NCBI GenBank assembly: GCA_024710905.1
Contig: JANJTV010000012.1
Location: 1 to 64,000 of the forward strand
Origin: Anaerolineales bacterium
GTDB lineage: Bacteria; Chloroflexota; Anaerolineae; Anaerolineales; Villigracilaceae
DNA: 64,000 nucleotides
Reading direction: 5' to 3'
Shown piece after piece: positions 7,998 to 16,251 of the stretch. A model generated the notes under the pieces. That model was not told the DNA's origin. It did not search any database and saw only the letters and a program-made list of their open reading frames with translations. Each line of letters opens with the position of its first letter. The stretch's first letter is position 1. The position numbers were made by a program, and so were the translations under genes.

Positions 7998-9014
7998 ATG
8001 AAAACTCTCTCGAAATTCCTGATACTTCTTACTCTGGCGGCCATGCTGTTTGTGCCGTTCCAGGCTGCCCGGGCCAGCGGCTTATTCGATGGCGGGCAGG
8101 TGCTTTTTGGCAGCAGTTATGTGGTGCGTGAAGGGGAAACCCTGAATGGCGACCTGGTGATATTTGGCGGGTCTGCCAACGTGGAGCAGGGCGGCAAGGT
8201 GAATGGCGCACTGATCCTCTTTGGCGGGAGTGTCAATGTCAGCGGTGAGATCACTGGCGATGTTGTCGTGGTCGGAGGCTCTTTGAACCTGACCGAAACA
8301 TCCCATGTCTATGGCAGCGCCGTGACGGTTGGCGGTTCTGTCCAACGCGCTGTTGGCGCCCGGGTGGACGGTGACTTAATCGAAAATGCCACCGGCCCGG
8401 TGAATGTCTCCCCGGATGGGCCGGCCGCACCTGACGTCCCGAACATCCCCGACGTGCCTGAAATCAATGTCAATGTGAATCCGCTCTGGGAGCTGGTCAG
8501 CCTGATTGGCCGCGCCTTTGCCCTCTCCATGCTGGCCCTGCTAATCGTGCTCTTCCTGCCTGAACAGACCCGCCGTGTGGGTGAAGCTGCCGCCGGGCAA
8601 CCGTTGATGGTGGGCGGCCTGGGCTTGCTGACCGTCTTTGTCGGCCCACTGGCCTTGCTGGCGATGGTCGTTACCATCCTGCTCATCCCGGTGGCCGGGC
8701 TGGCGCTCATCCTGTTCGGTGTGGCCATGGTCTTTGGCTGGTTGGGCCTGGGCCTTGAGATTGGCCTGCGCTTTGCGCGCATGGTTCCCAGTGCCGCCAG
8801 TATTCCCATGCCAATGGCTGCAGCGATTGGCACCTTCCTGCTGACCATTGTCGCCAATGGCGTAGGCTGGCTCCCTTGTGTGGGCTGGCTGGCTCCCTTC
8901 CTGCTCAGCATGCTGGGATTGGGAGCCGTTTTGATGACCCGCTTCGGGAGCAGGCCAGCCGCTTTGACGGCGACCACGCCTGCGGTTGAGCCCGCCCCGG
9001 TAGACGCCCCCTAA
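7998..9014 (+). CDS. Secreted/membrane protein with bactofilin-like repeats
   Basis: I prefer ATG 7998, preceded by GGAG, over an in-frame GTG at 7977, because it gives a clean signal peptide (MKTLSK...AARASG). The mature part has short repeats such as LNGDLVIFGGSANVEQGGKVNGALILFGG at about 40-125. These resemble the polymer-forming bactofilin/DUF583 beta-helix. A Pro-rich linker and four or so hydrophobic helices at 165-310 follow. The likely role is an envelope scaffold. It follows the sigma/anti-sigma pair by 17 nt and is probably their direct target. Confidence 0.72.
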   Translation: MKTLSKFLILLTLAAMLFVPFQAARASGLFDGGQVLFGSSYVVREGETLNGDLVIFGGSANVEQGGKVNGALILFGGSVNVSGEITGDVVVVGGSLNLTETSHVYGSAVTVGGSVQRAVGARVDGDLIENATGPVNVSPDGPAAPDVPNIPDVPEINVNVNPLWELVSLIGRAFALSMLALLIVLFLPEQTRRVGEAAAGQPLMVGGLGLLTVFVGPLALLAMVVTILLIPVAGLALILFGVAMVFGWLGLGLEIGLRFARMVPSAASIPMPMAAAIGTFLLTIVANGVGWLPCVGWLAPFLLSMLGLGAVLMTRFGSRPAALTATTPAVEPAPVDAP

Positions 9015-9032
9015 ACGCATCCCGTTATCAAC

Positions 9033-9067
9033 AAGAGACTCCCGCCCTGAAAGCGGGAGTCTCTTTA
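9033..9067 (+). terminator. Rho-independent terminator
   Basis: A perfect 13-bp stem (AAGAGACTCCCGC and its complement) around a 7-nt loop is followed by TTATT. It closes the sigma-factor operon 18 nt past its last stop codon. Confidence 0.9.
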
Positions 9068-9110
9068 TTCCCCTGACGTTCCTGTAAGTCGGGCGGCCAA
9101 GACGGGCTGG

Positions 9111-9153
9111 TATAATAGTAAATCCCGGCGGAAGAGTGCGCCGGGATTTTTGG
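9111..9153 (+). promoter_or_regulatory. TATAAT promoter element followed by a 5' stem-loop
   Basis: A perfect TATAAT lies at 9111-9116, with no convincing -35 upstream. Transcription would begin near 9123, inside the left arm of an 11-bp perfect stem (AAATCCCGGCG at 9120-9130, complement at 9139-9149, 8-nt loop) that is followed by TTTT and then GGAGG. The hairpin would form the very 5' end of the C45-hydrolase mRNA, where it could protect the message. It could also be a second terminator for the upstream operon. Confidence 0.55.
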
Positions 9154-9163
9154 AGGATTATTG

Positions 9164-10270
9164 ATGAAAACAAACCAGATTACTGCCCCTGTGCACAAAC
9201 AACCGATTCCCCTGGTGCGCGTGAAGGGCAGCCACCGTGAGATGGGCCGCCAGATGGGCGAGGCCCAGCGTGAACGAATCCATCACTCGGTGGAGAATGC
9301 CAAAGCCTTGCTGCAAGAGGCCTATCCCCAGCTTGAACTGACCTGGGATGGGGCGCAGATTCAATCCCGCAAGTACCTGCCATTTTCGGAGGAGCGTTAT
9401 CCCCAGTATGTAGATGAATTGCGTGGCATTGCCGAAGGTGCCAACGCCAGCTTTGACGACCTGCTGGTGTTGAATGTAATGGAAGCCGTAACGACGGATG
9501 CTCTGCACCTGACGCGTTGTACCAGCTTTGCTGTGAACGAGGAAAAGACTGCCGATGGGCATGTGCTGGCAGCCCATAACGAGGATTGGGTGCCGGAAGA
9601 TGAAGATGACGTTTACCTGGTGCATGCGGAACCGGACGATGAACCGCCTTTCCTGGCGATGACCTATGGTGGCCTGCTGCCGAATATTGGGATTAATGCG
9701 TATGGCATCGTGCAGTTGATTGATTCGGTCTACCCGAACGATTCGCGTATAGGCATTCCGCGCCTGGTGGTGGCGCGGGCTGTTTTGGCCAGCAAGACCC
9801 CGGCCGAGGCCATCCGCAAGGCGCTGGTGCCGCACCGCGCTGCCGGGTACAACCACCTGCTGGTACATGAGAGTGGCGAAGTCTATTCGGTTGAAGTTTC
9901 CGCCCGGCGTTTTGAACTGCTGTATGCCTTTGATGGCTATATGGTGCATACCAACCATTACCTGACCGACAAGATGAAAGAAATCGAGGATGAACCGGAA
10001 GAATTAATCTCCTCGCGGGTGCGTTACCTGCGCGCTACACGCCTACTGCACCAGAGCCAGGTGCATACCATCAAAAGTTTACAGGCCATCCAGAAGGACC
10101 ATGTTAATCATTCCAACTCAATCTGCAACCACAATGTGGGTGGGCACGATCCGTTGGACCGCGAAAAGACCATCAATGCGCTGGTCTTTGATGTGACTGC
10201 GCGGGAGCTGCACGCCGCCTGGGGCAACCCGTGCAAGAATACCTATCATACCTATCACCTTGAAGCGTGA
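9164..10270 (+). CDS. C45-family (acyl-CoA:6-aminopenicillanate acyltransferase-like) autoproteolytic hydrolase
   Basis: ATG 9164 has GGAGG upstream; a TTG one codon earlier is less likely. The 368-residue protein opens its core with the SHREMGRQMG motif and has LVLNVMEAV. The key RCTSFAV then sits at about residue 125, where Cys would be the N-terminal nucleophile after self-cleavage. AHNEDW follows with the conserved Asn-Glu-Asp. These features define peptidase family C45 (Ntn hydrolases), which cleave or form amide bonds. The real substrate is unknown. It is transcribed alone between a promoter at 9111 and a terminator at 10285. Confidence 0.82.
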   Translation: MKTNQITAPVHKQPIPLVRVKGSHREMGRQMGEAQRERIHHSVENAKALLQEAYPQLELTWDGAQIQSRKYLPFSEERYPQYVDELRGIAEGANASFDDLLVLNVMEAVTTDALHLTRCTSFAVNEEKTADGHVLAAHNEDWVPEDEDDVYLVHAEPDDEPPFLAMTYGGLLPNIGINAYGIVQLIDSVYPNDSRIGIPRLVVARAVLASKTPAEAIRKALVPHRAAGYNHLLVHESGEVYSVEVSARRFELLYAFDGYMVHTNHYLTDKMKEIEDEPEELISSRVRYLRATRLLHQSQVHTIKSLQAIQKDHVNHSNSICNHNVGGHDPLDREKTINALVFDVTARELHAAWGNPCKNTYHTYHLEA

Positions 10271-10284
10271 TTTTTGGCAGAATC

Positions 10285-10320
10285 AAACAGCGGCTTCTCT
10301 GAAAGAAGCCGCTGTTTTGG
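10285..10320. terminator. Bidirectional terminator between convergent genes
   Basis: A perfect 14-bp stem (AAACAGCGGCTTCT and its complement) around a 5-nt loop has A and T tracts on its outer arms. It lies between the plus-strand C45 gene and the minus-strand receiver gene and can serve both. Confidence 0.9.
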
Positions 10321-10327
10321 GTTTATT

Positions 10328-10699
10328 TTACTCACCCTGTTTGATGCGTTCTGCCAGGTTCATCAGGCGGTTGACCTGCACCGGTTTAATCAGCACTTCG
10401 TCGGCATGCGGCAGGTTGTCTTTGTTGACATGCAGATCTGCGGTGGCAACGACAATCTGTGCGCCGGGGCACAGACCATTTTCACGGATGTCCCGTGCGA
10501 TTTCCGCGCCGGAGGCAAATGGCAGGTGCATATCCAGCAGGATCAGGTCAGGGCAGTTGTTTTCCAGGAAAGCCTGGTAACGATCGCCGTCCGGGTCAAG
10601 GTAGGTTTCGAACCCTGCATTTTGCAGGGCCATGGAAAATATTTCCCCGAGACGCGGGTCGTCTTCAATAATCAGGGCGCGGTAGGTTTTGGTGCTCAT
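10328..10699 (-). CDS. Single-domain response regulator (CheY-like receiver)
   Basis: The 123-residue protein is a lone receiver domain. The acidic pair IIEDD is near residue 13, the phosphoacceptor Asp is in LILLDMHLP near 56, the Thr/Ser switch is in VVATAD and the Lys in LIKPVQ. There is no output domain, so it must act through protein contact, as CheY or Spo0F do. The nearest kinase in the window is at 16252, but nothing links them directly. No strong ribosome site precedes the ATG at 10699. Confidence 0.88.
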   Translation of the reverse strand: MSTKTYRALIIEDDPRLGEIFSMALQNAGFETYLDPDGDRYQAFLENNCPDLILLDMHLPFASGAEIARDIRENGLCPGAQIVVATADLHVNKDNLPHADEVLIKPVQVNRLMNLAERIKQGE

Positions 10700-10725
10700 C
10701 AAAGTTATTTTACCCGTTTTGGTGA

Positions 10726-10754
10726 TTGCTTTTTCATCCGGTTTTCGGTAGATT
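10726..10754 (+). promoter_or_regulatory. Sigma-70-type promoter for the lipoprotein gene
   Basis: TTGCTT at 10726-10731 and TAGATT at 10749-10754 are separated by 17 nt. They lie about 30 nt before ATG 10784, in the divergent space between the receiver gene and the lipoprotein gene. Confidence 0.5.
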
Positions 10755-10783
10755 GTAAGGAAATCTATTTTACGGAGAGAATA

Positions 10784-11593
10784 ATGTTTGGTAAACCCGC
10801 TTTCTTTATTACCCTGTTTGTTTTGGTTTTTGCATCCCTGGCTTGCTCCCTGCCGTTTTTTGGCGGCGAGGCAGCCACCCCGGAGACGGGCGGAGCAGAC
10901 TCACCTGATGTGACCTTTTCTTCTTCGGCGGAATCATCCTCCGCATCTGAAGTCATCGCCGAGGTCGGGGCCTGTCCAGGGTCGCTCTTCCCGGTGGTGA
11001 CCGGCGCGACCTGGCAGTATGCGCTGAGTGGCAGCATCTCTGATACGTTTACCCGCAGCATAACGAGCACATCTTCGGGTGGTTTTTCTGACCAGGATGT
11101 TTTTGGTGGCGGAGTCAGCCGCACCGGGGAATGGACTTGCCAGAATGGCGAATTGTTGGCCCTGACGCCAACTGGCGGTTACTCGGCAACTGTCTCCGCG
11201 ATGGATGACGGGTTGGAAGCCACCTTTGCGACAGTCTCAAATGAAGGCATCACCTTGCCAGCCCGATTGGATGTAGGAACCACCTGGAGTCAGACCATTG
11301 TGTATACCGGGACCCAGGATATGAACGGTACGATCATCACCAGCGAGAATACTCTGGTAATTGACTGTACAGTGACGGCAATCGAAGAAGTGACTGTTCC
11401 GGCGGGGGTGTTTACTGCGGCGCGGGCAGAGTGTGGGAACCTGATTAATATAACGTTTGAAGGCGCCCCCGCATTTACGTTTGATGTTCCTGCCACCAAC
11501 TGGTTTGCGCCGGGGGTTGGCTTGGTGAAGAGTGTGACCAGCGGGGAAGGTTATTCGGATGTTATTGAACTGGTCACTTATATGATTCCGTAA
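10784..11593 (+). CDS. Secreted lipoprotein of unknown function
   Basis: ATG 10784 follows a GGAGAG ribosome site and gives a classic lipoprotein signal, a hydrophobic run ending in VFASLAC with the lipidated Cys near residue 20. A longer open frame starts further upstream but reads through the divergent promoter and the receiver gene. The mature 250 residues begin with a Thr/Ser/Pro-rich linker. A beta-rich domain with a GATWQYALSG strand near residue 75 follows. The lipoprotein at 52314 has the same GATWxY strand, so the two may be distant relatives. No catalytic motif is visible. Confidence 0.72.
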   Translation: MFGKPAFFITLFVLVFASLACSLPFFGGEAATPETGGADSPDVTFSSSAESSSASEVIAEVGACPGSLFPVVTGATWQYALSGSISDTFTRSITSTSSGGFSDQDVFGGGVSRTGEWTCQNGELLALTPTGGYSATVSAMDDGLEATFATVSNEGITLPARLDVGTTWSQTIVYTGTQDMNGTIITSENTLVIDCTVTAIEEVTVPAGVFTAARAECGNLINITFEGAPAFTFDVPATNWFAPGVGLVKSVTSGEGYSDVIELVTYMIP

Positions 11594-11604
11594 AAATGGT
11601 TCGC

Positions 11605-11640
11605 AAAACGGGCTGGCGCATGCGCCAGCCCGTTTTTTTA
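11605..11640. terminator. Perfect-palindrome bidirectional terminator
   Basis: A 32-bp perfect palindrome (16-bp arms beginning AAAACGGGCTGGCGCA) is followed by a T-run. It ends convergent genes. The stop codon of the minus-strand MFS gene lies inside the T-run at 11638-11640. Confidence 0.9.
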
Positions 11641-12831
11641 TTCCCTTAAGAAAAATGCCAGCCCGGCCCCAACCAGCACCAGCATGGAAGTTAACTGGAA
11701 GACCGGTGGCCAACCCCAGGCATCGGCCAGCGGCCCGCTTAAAAGCGTTCCCAATGCGCCGGCGGAAAAGATAAATCCCATGGCGAGCCCGGAGGCCATG
11801 CCCATGCCCATTGGCAGGCTGCGCTGGGCTAGTACCATCACAATGCTGTGCACTGCACCGGTCAGCCCGCCTGCCAGCGGAATCAACAGGTACAGCCAGG
11901 CAGACCAGCCCAGCGTGGAGATCAGGTAGATGGGGATGGATGAAAGGAATAACACGATGACCGCCACGCGGCGTTTGCCGAACTGGTCGGCTAGGCTGCC
12001 GCCGACCACATTCCCGATGGCTGAGCCGCCCATAAACAGGCCGGAGACCAGCCCATAGGTGGAGGCCGTCTGGCCCAAGTCGCTCAGGTATTTGGGGATG
12101 AATGTAATCATGTTCTGCTGTGCCCAGGACTGGAACGCCCCGATCACGGCCAGCAGGATAATGAAGAGCTTATCCAGCTGGACAGGTTTGAGGATGTTTT
12201 CCATCCTGACAGTTGTTTGCTTTGTGCTGCGCAGGCGTAGCTGCCAGGCGGCGTTTAACCCAACCGGCATAAGCAGGCCACCCAGCACCAGCAGACCGTA
12301 GACACCAAATGAATCGAGCAGCAACCCGCTCATTAAGGGCCCCATGAACCAACCAAGCTGGCCGAAGAAAAAGAACAGGGATGTGGCGGTTGTCTCGCGC
12401 CCGGCGTATGCCTCGCGCCCAACCAGGGTGGCCTCGGTGGCCCCGGCCGGGTGGAATGCCGCCGAGCCCAGGCTGGCCAGGATGAGCAGCACAATACCAA
12501 ACGTGCCTTGCAGGTTGATCGCCAGGATGAACAACACGGCCATCCACAGGATGCCCAGCGAAGTCAGCCAGCGCGTGCCAATGCGGTCTGCCAGCCAGCC
12601 AAAGAGCGGTTGTGTGGCGGCTGATACCCAGATATAGGCGGTGTTGATGGCTGCCAGCGAGGCGTTGTTCAGGCCGAGAATTCCACTCAGGAACGTCAGC
12701 AGGGTGGCGCGGGTTCCGTTGAGCACGTCCACGCTGAAGTGGCCGAGCGCCATAGAAGAAAAGATTCCATTGAGCAGGATGGATTTGTTTTTCGGTTCAG
12801 CGATATAGTTGATGTTGCTGGATGTAGTCAT
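11638..12831 (-). CDS. MFS transporter, fosmidomycin-resistance (Fsr)-like
   Basis: I set the start at ATG 12831, preceded by GAAGG. It overlaps the end of nadD by 35 nt; longer versions run deeper into nadD. The 397-residue protein has about twelve hydrophobic helices and a GWLADRIGTRW loop between helices 2 and 3. AFHPAGATEATLVG follows around residue 115, a feature of the Fsr-type drug exporters, and a second-half loop GGSLADQFGKRRVA. It probably exports a small amphiphilic compound. It may be cotranscribed with nadD. Confidence 0.8.
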   Translation of the reverse strand: MTTSSNINYIAEPKNKSILLNGIFSSMALGHFSVDVLNGTRATLLTFLSGILGLNNASLAAINTAYIWVSAATQPLFGWLADRIGTRWLTSLGILWMAVLFILAINLQGTFGIVLLILASLGSAAFHPAGATEATLVGREAYAGRETTATSLFFFFGQLGWFMGPLMSGLLLDSFGVYGLLVLGGLLMPVGLNAAWQLRLRSTKQTTVRMENILKPVQLDKLFIILLAVIGAFQSWAQQNMITFIPKYLSDLGQTASTYGLVSGLFMGGSAIGNVVGGSLADQFGKRRVAVIVLFLSSIPIYLISTLGWSAWLYLLIPLAGGLTGAVHSIVMVLAQRSLPMGMGMASGLAMGFIFSAGALGTLLSGPLADAWGWPPVFQLTSMLVLVGAGLAFFLRE

Positions 12832-13405
12832 AGACCTTCGGGTGTAGATAATATTGGTAGTGACCGCCTTTGGCCGCCCGTTGGCGAATCTCGGAAGAGG
12901 AAATTTCGAGCAAGGGCGCATCAATCAGGTGGGTTTTATCCGTCAGGCCGGGGAGTTGCCGCTCCAGCGCGTCCAGCTGGATGGTGTCGCCGGGGCGACG
13001 CATGACGCCCAGCATGGTGCAGGCTTGCAGGATTTTCCCGGGTTCGTGCCAGCCGGGCAATTGAGCCAGTGAGTCGCCGCCCAGGATCAGGACGAGATTC
13101 GCTTCGGGGAACTGGATGCGCAACAGGCTGAGCGAGTCGCTGGTGTAGTGCGGTCCGGGACGATCCATTTCGGTGGTGGAAATGCCGAATTCCTGCGAAT
13201 CTGCCAACATCAATTCCAGCATGTCAAGGCGCTGGCGGGCAGGCGTAATGCCCGGGCCAGTCTTGAACGGCGAGGTGGGGGTGAGCATCCACAGTACTTG
13301 CGACAGGCCCAGTTGCTGGCGGGCTTCGGCGGCCAGGATCAGGTGGCCGAGGTGGGGCGGATCGAAAGTGCCGCCGTAGATGCCGATCAAAGGCCGGGTG
13401 GACAT
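12797..13405 (-). CDS. nadD: Nicotinate-nucleotide adenylyltransferase
   Basis: The 202-residue protein has the nucleotidyltransferase signature GIYGGTFDPPHLGHL at residues 8-22 and the second motif ISSSEIRQRAA near the C-terminus, with GGDSLAQLPGWHEP between. NadD joins nicotinate mononucleotide and ATP to make deamido-NAD, an essential step in NAD synthesis. Its start overlaps the stop of the GH13 gene (TAATG) and its tail overlaps the MFS start. In many bacteria nadD sits with rsfS or obg; that linkage is not seen here. Confidence 0.95.
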   Translation of the reverse strand: MSTRPLIGIYGGTFDPPHLGHLILAAEARQQLGLSQVLWMLTPTSPFKTGPGITPARQRLDMLELMLADSQEFGISTTEMDRPGPHYTSDSLSLLRIQFPEANLVLILGGDSLAQLPGWHEPGKILQACTMLGVMRRPGDTIQLDALERQLPGLTDKTHLIDAPLLEISSSEIRQRAAKGGHYQYYLHPKVYDYIQQHQLYR

Positions 13406-16161
13406 TACTCCTTCTTGGGTTTGACGGGTTGTTTTTTGGCCGGGGCTTTTTCTTTGGCGGTTGCTTTGGCCTTGCCGTTGGTCGGCGCTTTAACTTTGGC
13501 AGCCGGTTTCTTTGCGGCAGCGGCTTTGCGGACAGGTTTTTTGGTGATTTTTGGCAACGGCTCGGTGGGAGAGAACAGCTCATCGAATTTTGCCTGGATG
13601 GAGTTTGCCCCTGCGCCGTTAAGCGTGTCGTGGAGTTGTTTCCATTGTTCACCATGCACAATGCGCCAGTCTAAAAAGACGTGGCACTTGTAGGCACCCA
13701 GTTCGGCATACAGACCGCTTTGGTGGATTTGCTCGCACGAACGGATGTATTCCTGCCCGGTCATGTTGTCGCGGAAGATCACAAAATCCAGCGGGTTGGC
13801 GGGCAGGCCCAGGCCGTGTGCAAGGCTCTGGCGGGCAATTCCTGTGCCGTCGGCATAGCCTACGGATGTGCGTACCCAGCCGCGTGCGTCGGCGAATTTA
13901 TTGTGGTAAATCACCAGGCTGCGTTCGTCACCGTGCCGGTTGGAATAGGCAAAAACATCCTCAGTGACATGCCCGGAAGGGTCAAAAAAGTCGTACAGCC
14001 TGAAGTTTTCCACCCCCGCAAACAGGGCGCGGCGGTGCAACAGGGGGAAGATTACCTGGCCGTGATAGTCTATGTAGCCGGGGTCGGGGTGCTCCTCCCA
14101 TTTGGCGCGGCGGAATTCCATGCCGTATTTCTCGGCGAAGCCTTCCACCTGGCCGTGGCCGAACATGGGCAGGCCGGGCAAGGTGGACATCATCACGCAC
14201 ACACCAAAATATTTATCGGCTTTGCCGAACTGCTCCACGGCTGTTTTTTCGTCCGGGTTGTTCATAAAGTTGACGAAACGCTGCAGGATGCGCGGGTCAA
14301 ACTCCAGCGTGTTTTTCATCACGCTGCGATATTTGGCATTATCCTCGTCGCGGAACATATGCATGAAAGCCGAGTTATATACGCGGTGCATGCCCAGCGT
14401 GCGCACGAAATACCCTTCCATCATCCAGAAGGCTTCTGCCAGTAGCAGGGTGTCTGGCACTTCGGCGGCAACGCGGTCCACCACCTCGCGCCAGAACTCA
14501 ACCGGGATTTTGGTATCGAATTCGGCGCGGGTCAGGCCGTGTTCCGAGCGGCTGGGGATGGCCCCGCCTGCGCCCGGTTCGGGAAACCACAGGCGTTGGA
14601 TGTGCTTTTTGGCCAGCGTCATGGCCGCATCAAAGCGGATGACCGGGAAATTCCGCGCAACGTGCAAAATAGTCTGGATGACCGCTTCGCGCACGGTCGG
14701 GTTCAGGTAGTCGAGTTGGGCGGTGTCGTTCCACGGCATGGAGGTGCCGTCATTGCCGTGATAAATGTAGCGTACATCGCCAGACCAGCGATCGACACGT
14801 TTGAAGGTCACGGCGGCATCCGAATGATTGTAATAATGATCTTCGAGGAAAATGCCCACCCGCCCATCTGTTGAAAGGTCGTCACTCTTATAGGTGTAGT
14901 TCGGGTAAGGCGGGTATGGAACAGACAGGAACCAATCCGGGTGTTCTGTGACCCATTTTGAGTCGATGCCCATGTGGTTGGGAACCATGTCTGCGGCCAG
15001 GCGAATGCCGCGCTGCCAGGCGCGCCAGCGCAGGTTCCCCACTGCCTCCCAACCGCCCAACTCGGCAGCGATATCGTAGGAGTATAACGAATAAGCCGAA
15101 GCTACGGCATCATGCTGGCCCATGCGCTGCTTGATGAACTGGGAGGCTTTGCTGCGTTCCCACAGGCCAATCAGCCACAGGCCGCTAAAGCCGCGGCTGG
15201 CCAACAGGTCCAGTTCTTCATCTGGAACTTGGTCCAGCCGGGTAATTTCGCGGCCATATTGTTTCGAGAGCTGGTCGAGCCATACGTAAGCATTCTTGGC
15301 AATCAGTACCAGGCGCGGCATCCAGTCCTTGTCCGGGCTGAAGCGTTCAAATTCTGCTTCGCCGCTGCCAAACTCCAGCACCGGGGCACTGCCGGAGAAA
15401 CCGCCCGGCCCGGCCTGGCGGATGGCTTCCTCGTTGACATAATCCATGCCGCGCAGCAGCCGCAGGATGAAAGCCTCGCCGAGCAGGTTACCCCAGCGCC
15501 TGATGACAAACTCGATCTGGCCGGCCAGTGAATAGGGGGAAGCCAATGCTGGCGCACGCAGGGCTTGGATGAGTGTTTCCCCTCCCTGGCGGGCGTCCCC
15601 GAAGCCGGGTTCCTGATCGAAAAAGCCTGCCAGCCCGCTGATGACGCCCTCATAGGCGCTGGCCTGTCGCAGGGCCTGGTCGGCAAATAATTCGTTGTAA
15701 GGCTGGGTGGCCGGGTTCAGGTTGGAGATGTGCAAGATGAGCATCTCCTCCAGTGTGGCCTGGCGATGCGAAATGCCAGCTGTGCTTGAATCCAGGTATT
15801 GTTGGGTGGTCAATTGGCCTTTGTAGACAGCCATGGGCGGGAATTCTTCTGTAAATTTGACCAGGACGTTTTCGGCAGCCTGCTGCCCGACTTGCTGGTT
15901 GGCTGTTGCCAGTGCACGCGCCATGACGCCGGGATTTTCCATTTCATACTGGCGAATCAGGATGTGCATTACCTCGTCCAGCAGGCCCATGGCATTGATA
16001 TCGGAAGCAGGCACGGGTGCGGCCCGCCCGGCCGACAGTTTAACAGCAAACCTTCGAGCCGCCTCGAAATTCGCCACAACAGCACGCCCATCGGTCGAAA
16101 AGAGATCCTCATCAAAGTTATATTTTTGACGGGCCTTGCGTGAGACGTGAAATTCATACAT
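13405..16161 (-). CDS. GH13 (alpha-amylase family) protein with long N-terminal domain and Lys/Ala-rich tail
   Basis: The 918-residue protein has a unique N-terminal part (about 1-330) and then a GH13 barrel. Region I is ADMVPNHMG near 388, region II VIRFDAAMT carries the nucleophile Asp near 508, region III LLLAEAFW the acid/base Glu near 575, and region IV reads FMNNPDE near 636. Usual enzymes have His-Asp in region IV; here Pro precedes the Asp. The last 50 residues are almost all Lys, Ala and Pro, like a histone H1 tail. There is no signal peptide, so it acts in the cytoplasm, perhaps on glycogen or maltosyl sugars. A TATAAT on the minus strand at 16190-16195 and AAAGGAG precede the start. 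Confidence 0.8.
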   Translation of the reverse strand: MYEFHVSRKARQKYNFDEDLFSTDGRAVVANFEAARRFAVKLSAGRAAPVPASDINAMGLLDEVMHILIRQYEMENPGVMARALATANQQVGQQAAENVLVKFTEEFPPMAVYKGQLTTQQYLDSSTAGISHRQATLEEMLILHISNLNPATQPYNELFADQALRQASAYEGVISGLAGFFDQEPGFGDARQGGETLIQALRAPALASPYSLAGQIEFVIRRWGNLLGEAFILRLLRGMDYVNEEAIRQAGPGGFSGSAPVLEFGSGEAEFERFSPDKDWMPRLVLIAKNAYVWLDQLSKQYGREITRLDQVPDEELDLLASRGFSGLWLIGLWERSKASQFIKQRMGQHDAVASAYSLYSYDIAAELGGWEAVGNLRWRAWQRGIRLAADMVPNHMGIDSKWVTEHPDWFLSVPYPPYPNYTYKSDDLSTDGRVGIFLEDHYYNHSDAAVTFKRVDRWSGDVRYIYHGNDGTSMPWNDTAQLDYLNPTVREAVIQTILHVARNFPVIRFDAAMTLAKKHIQRLWFPEPGAGGAIPSRSEHGLTRAEFDTKIPVEFWREVVDRVAAEVPDTLLLAEAFWMMEGYFVRTLGMHRVYNSAFMHMFRDEDNAKYRSVMKNTLEFDPRILQRFVNFMNNPDEKTAVEQFGKADKYFGVCVMMSTLPGLPMFGHGQVEGFAEKYGMEFRRAKWEEHPDPGYIDYHGQVIFPLLHRRALFAGVENFRLYDFFDPSGHVTEDVFAYSNRHGDERSLVIYHNKFADARGWVRTSVGYADGTGIARQSLAHGLGLPANPLDFVIFRDNMTGQEYIRSCEQIHQSGLYAELGAYKCHVFLDWRIVHGEQWKQLHDTLNGAGANSIQAKFDELFSPTEPLPKITKKPVRKAAAAKKPAAKVKAPTNGKAKATAKEKAPAKKQPVKPKKE

Positions 16162-16251
16162 GGCGGCTCCTTTGAAGGTTGTTCATCTATTATAGTCGGG
16201 TTGGACAAATGGGGGAATTACGCCTGCTTGGATTACGGGTATACTTTCAGC
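16162..16251. promoter_or_regulatory. Divergent promoter region between GH13 gene and histidine kinase
   Basis: For the minus strand, TATAAT at 16195-16190 lies 29-34 nt before the GH13 start with AAAGGAG in between. For the plus strand, TATACT at 16240-16245 ends only 6 nt before the kinase ATG, so transcription would begin at or next to the start codon. The -35 regions are weak on both sides. Confidence 0.5.

Noticed and set aside
9158-9958. A 266-residue minus-strand open frame over the C45 gene
   Set aside because: The plus strand encodes a recognisable Ntn hydrolase with a good start; the antisense frame has no ribosome site or family motif.
10274-10783. Long extension upstream of the lipoprotein at 10784
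   Set aside because: It reads antisense through the receiver gene and would bury the lipoprotein signal peptide in the middle of the protein.
12832-12924. Longer N-terminus for the MFS protein overlapping nadD
   Set aside because: The extension is basic and proline-rich, unlike an MFS N-terminus, and lies within conserved nadD coding sequence.
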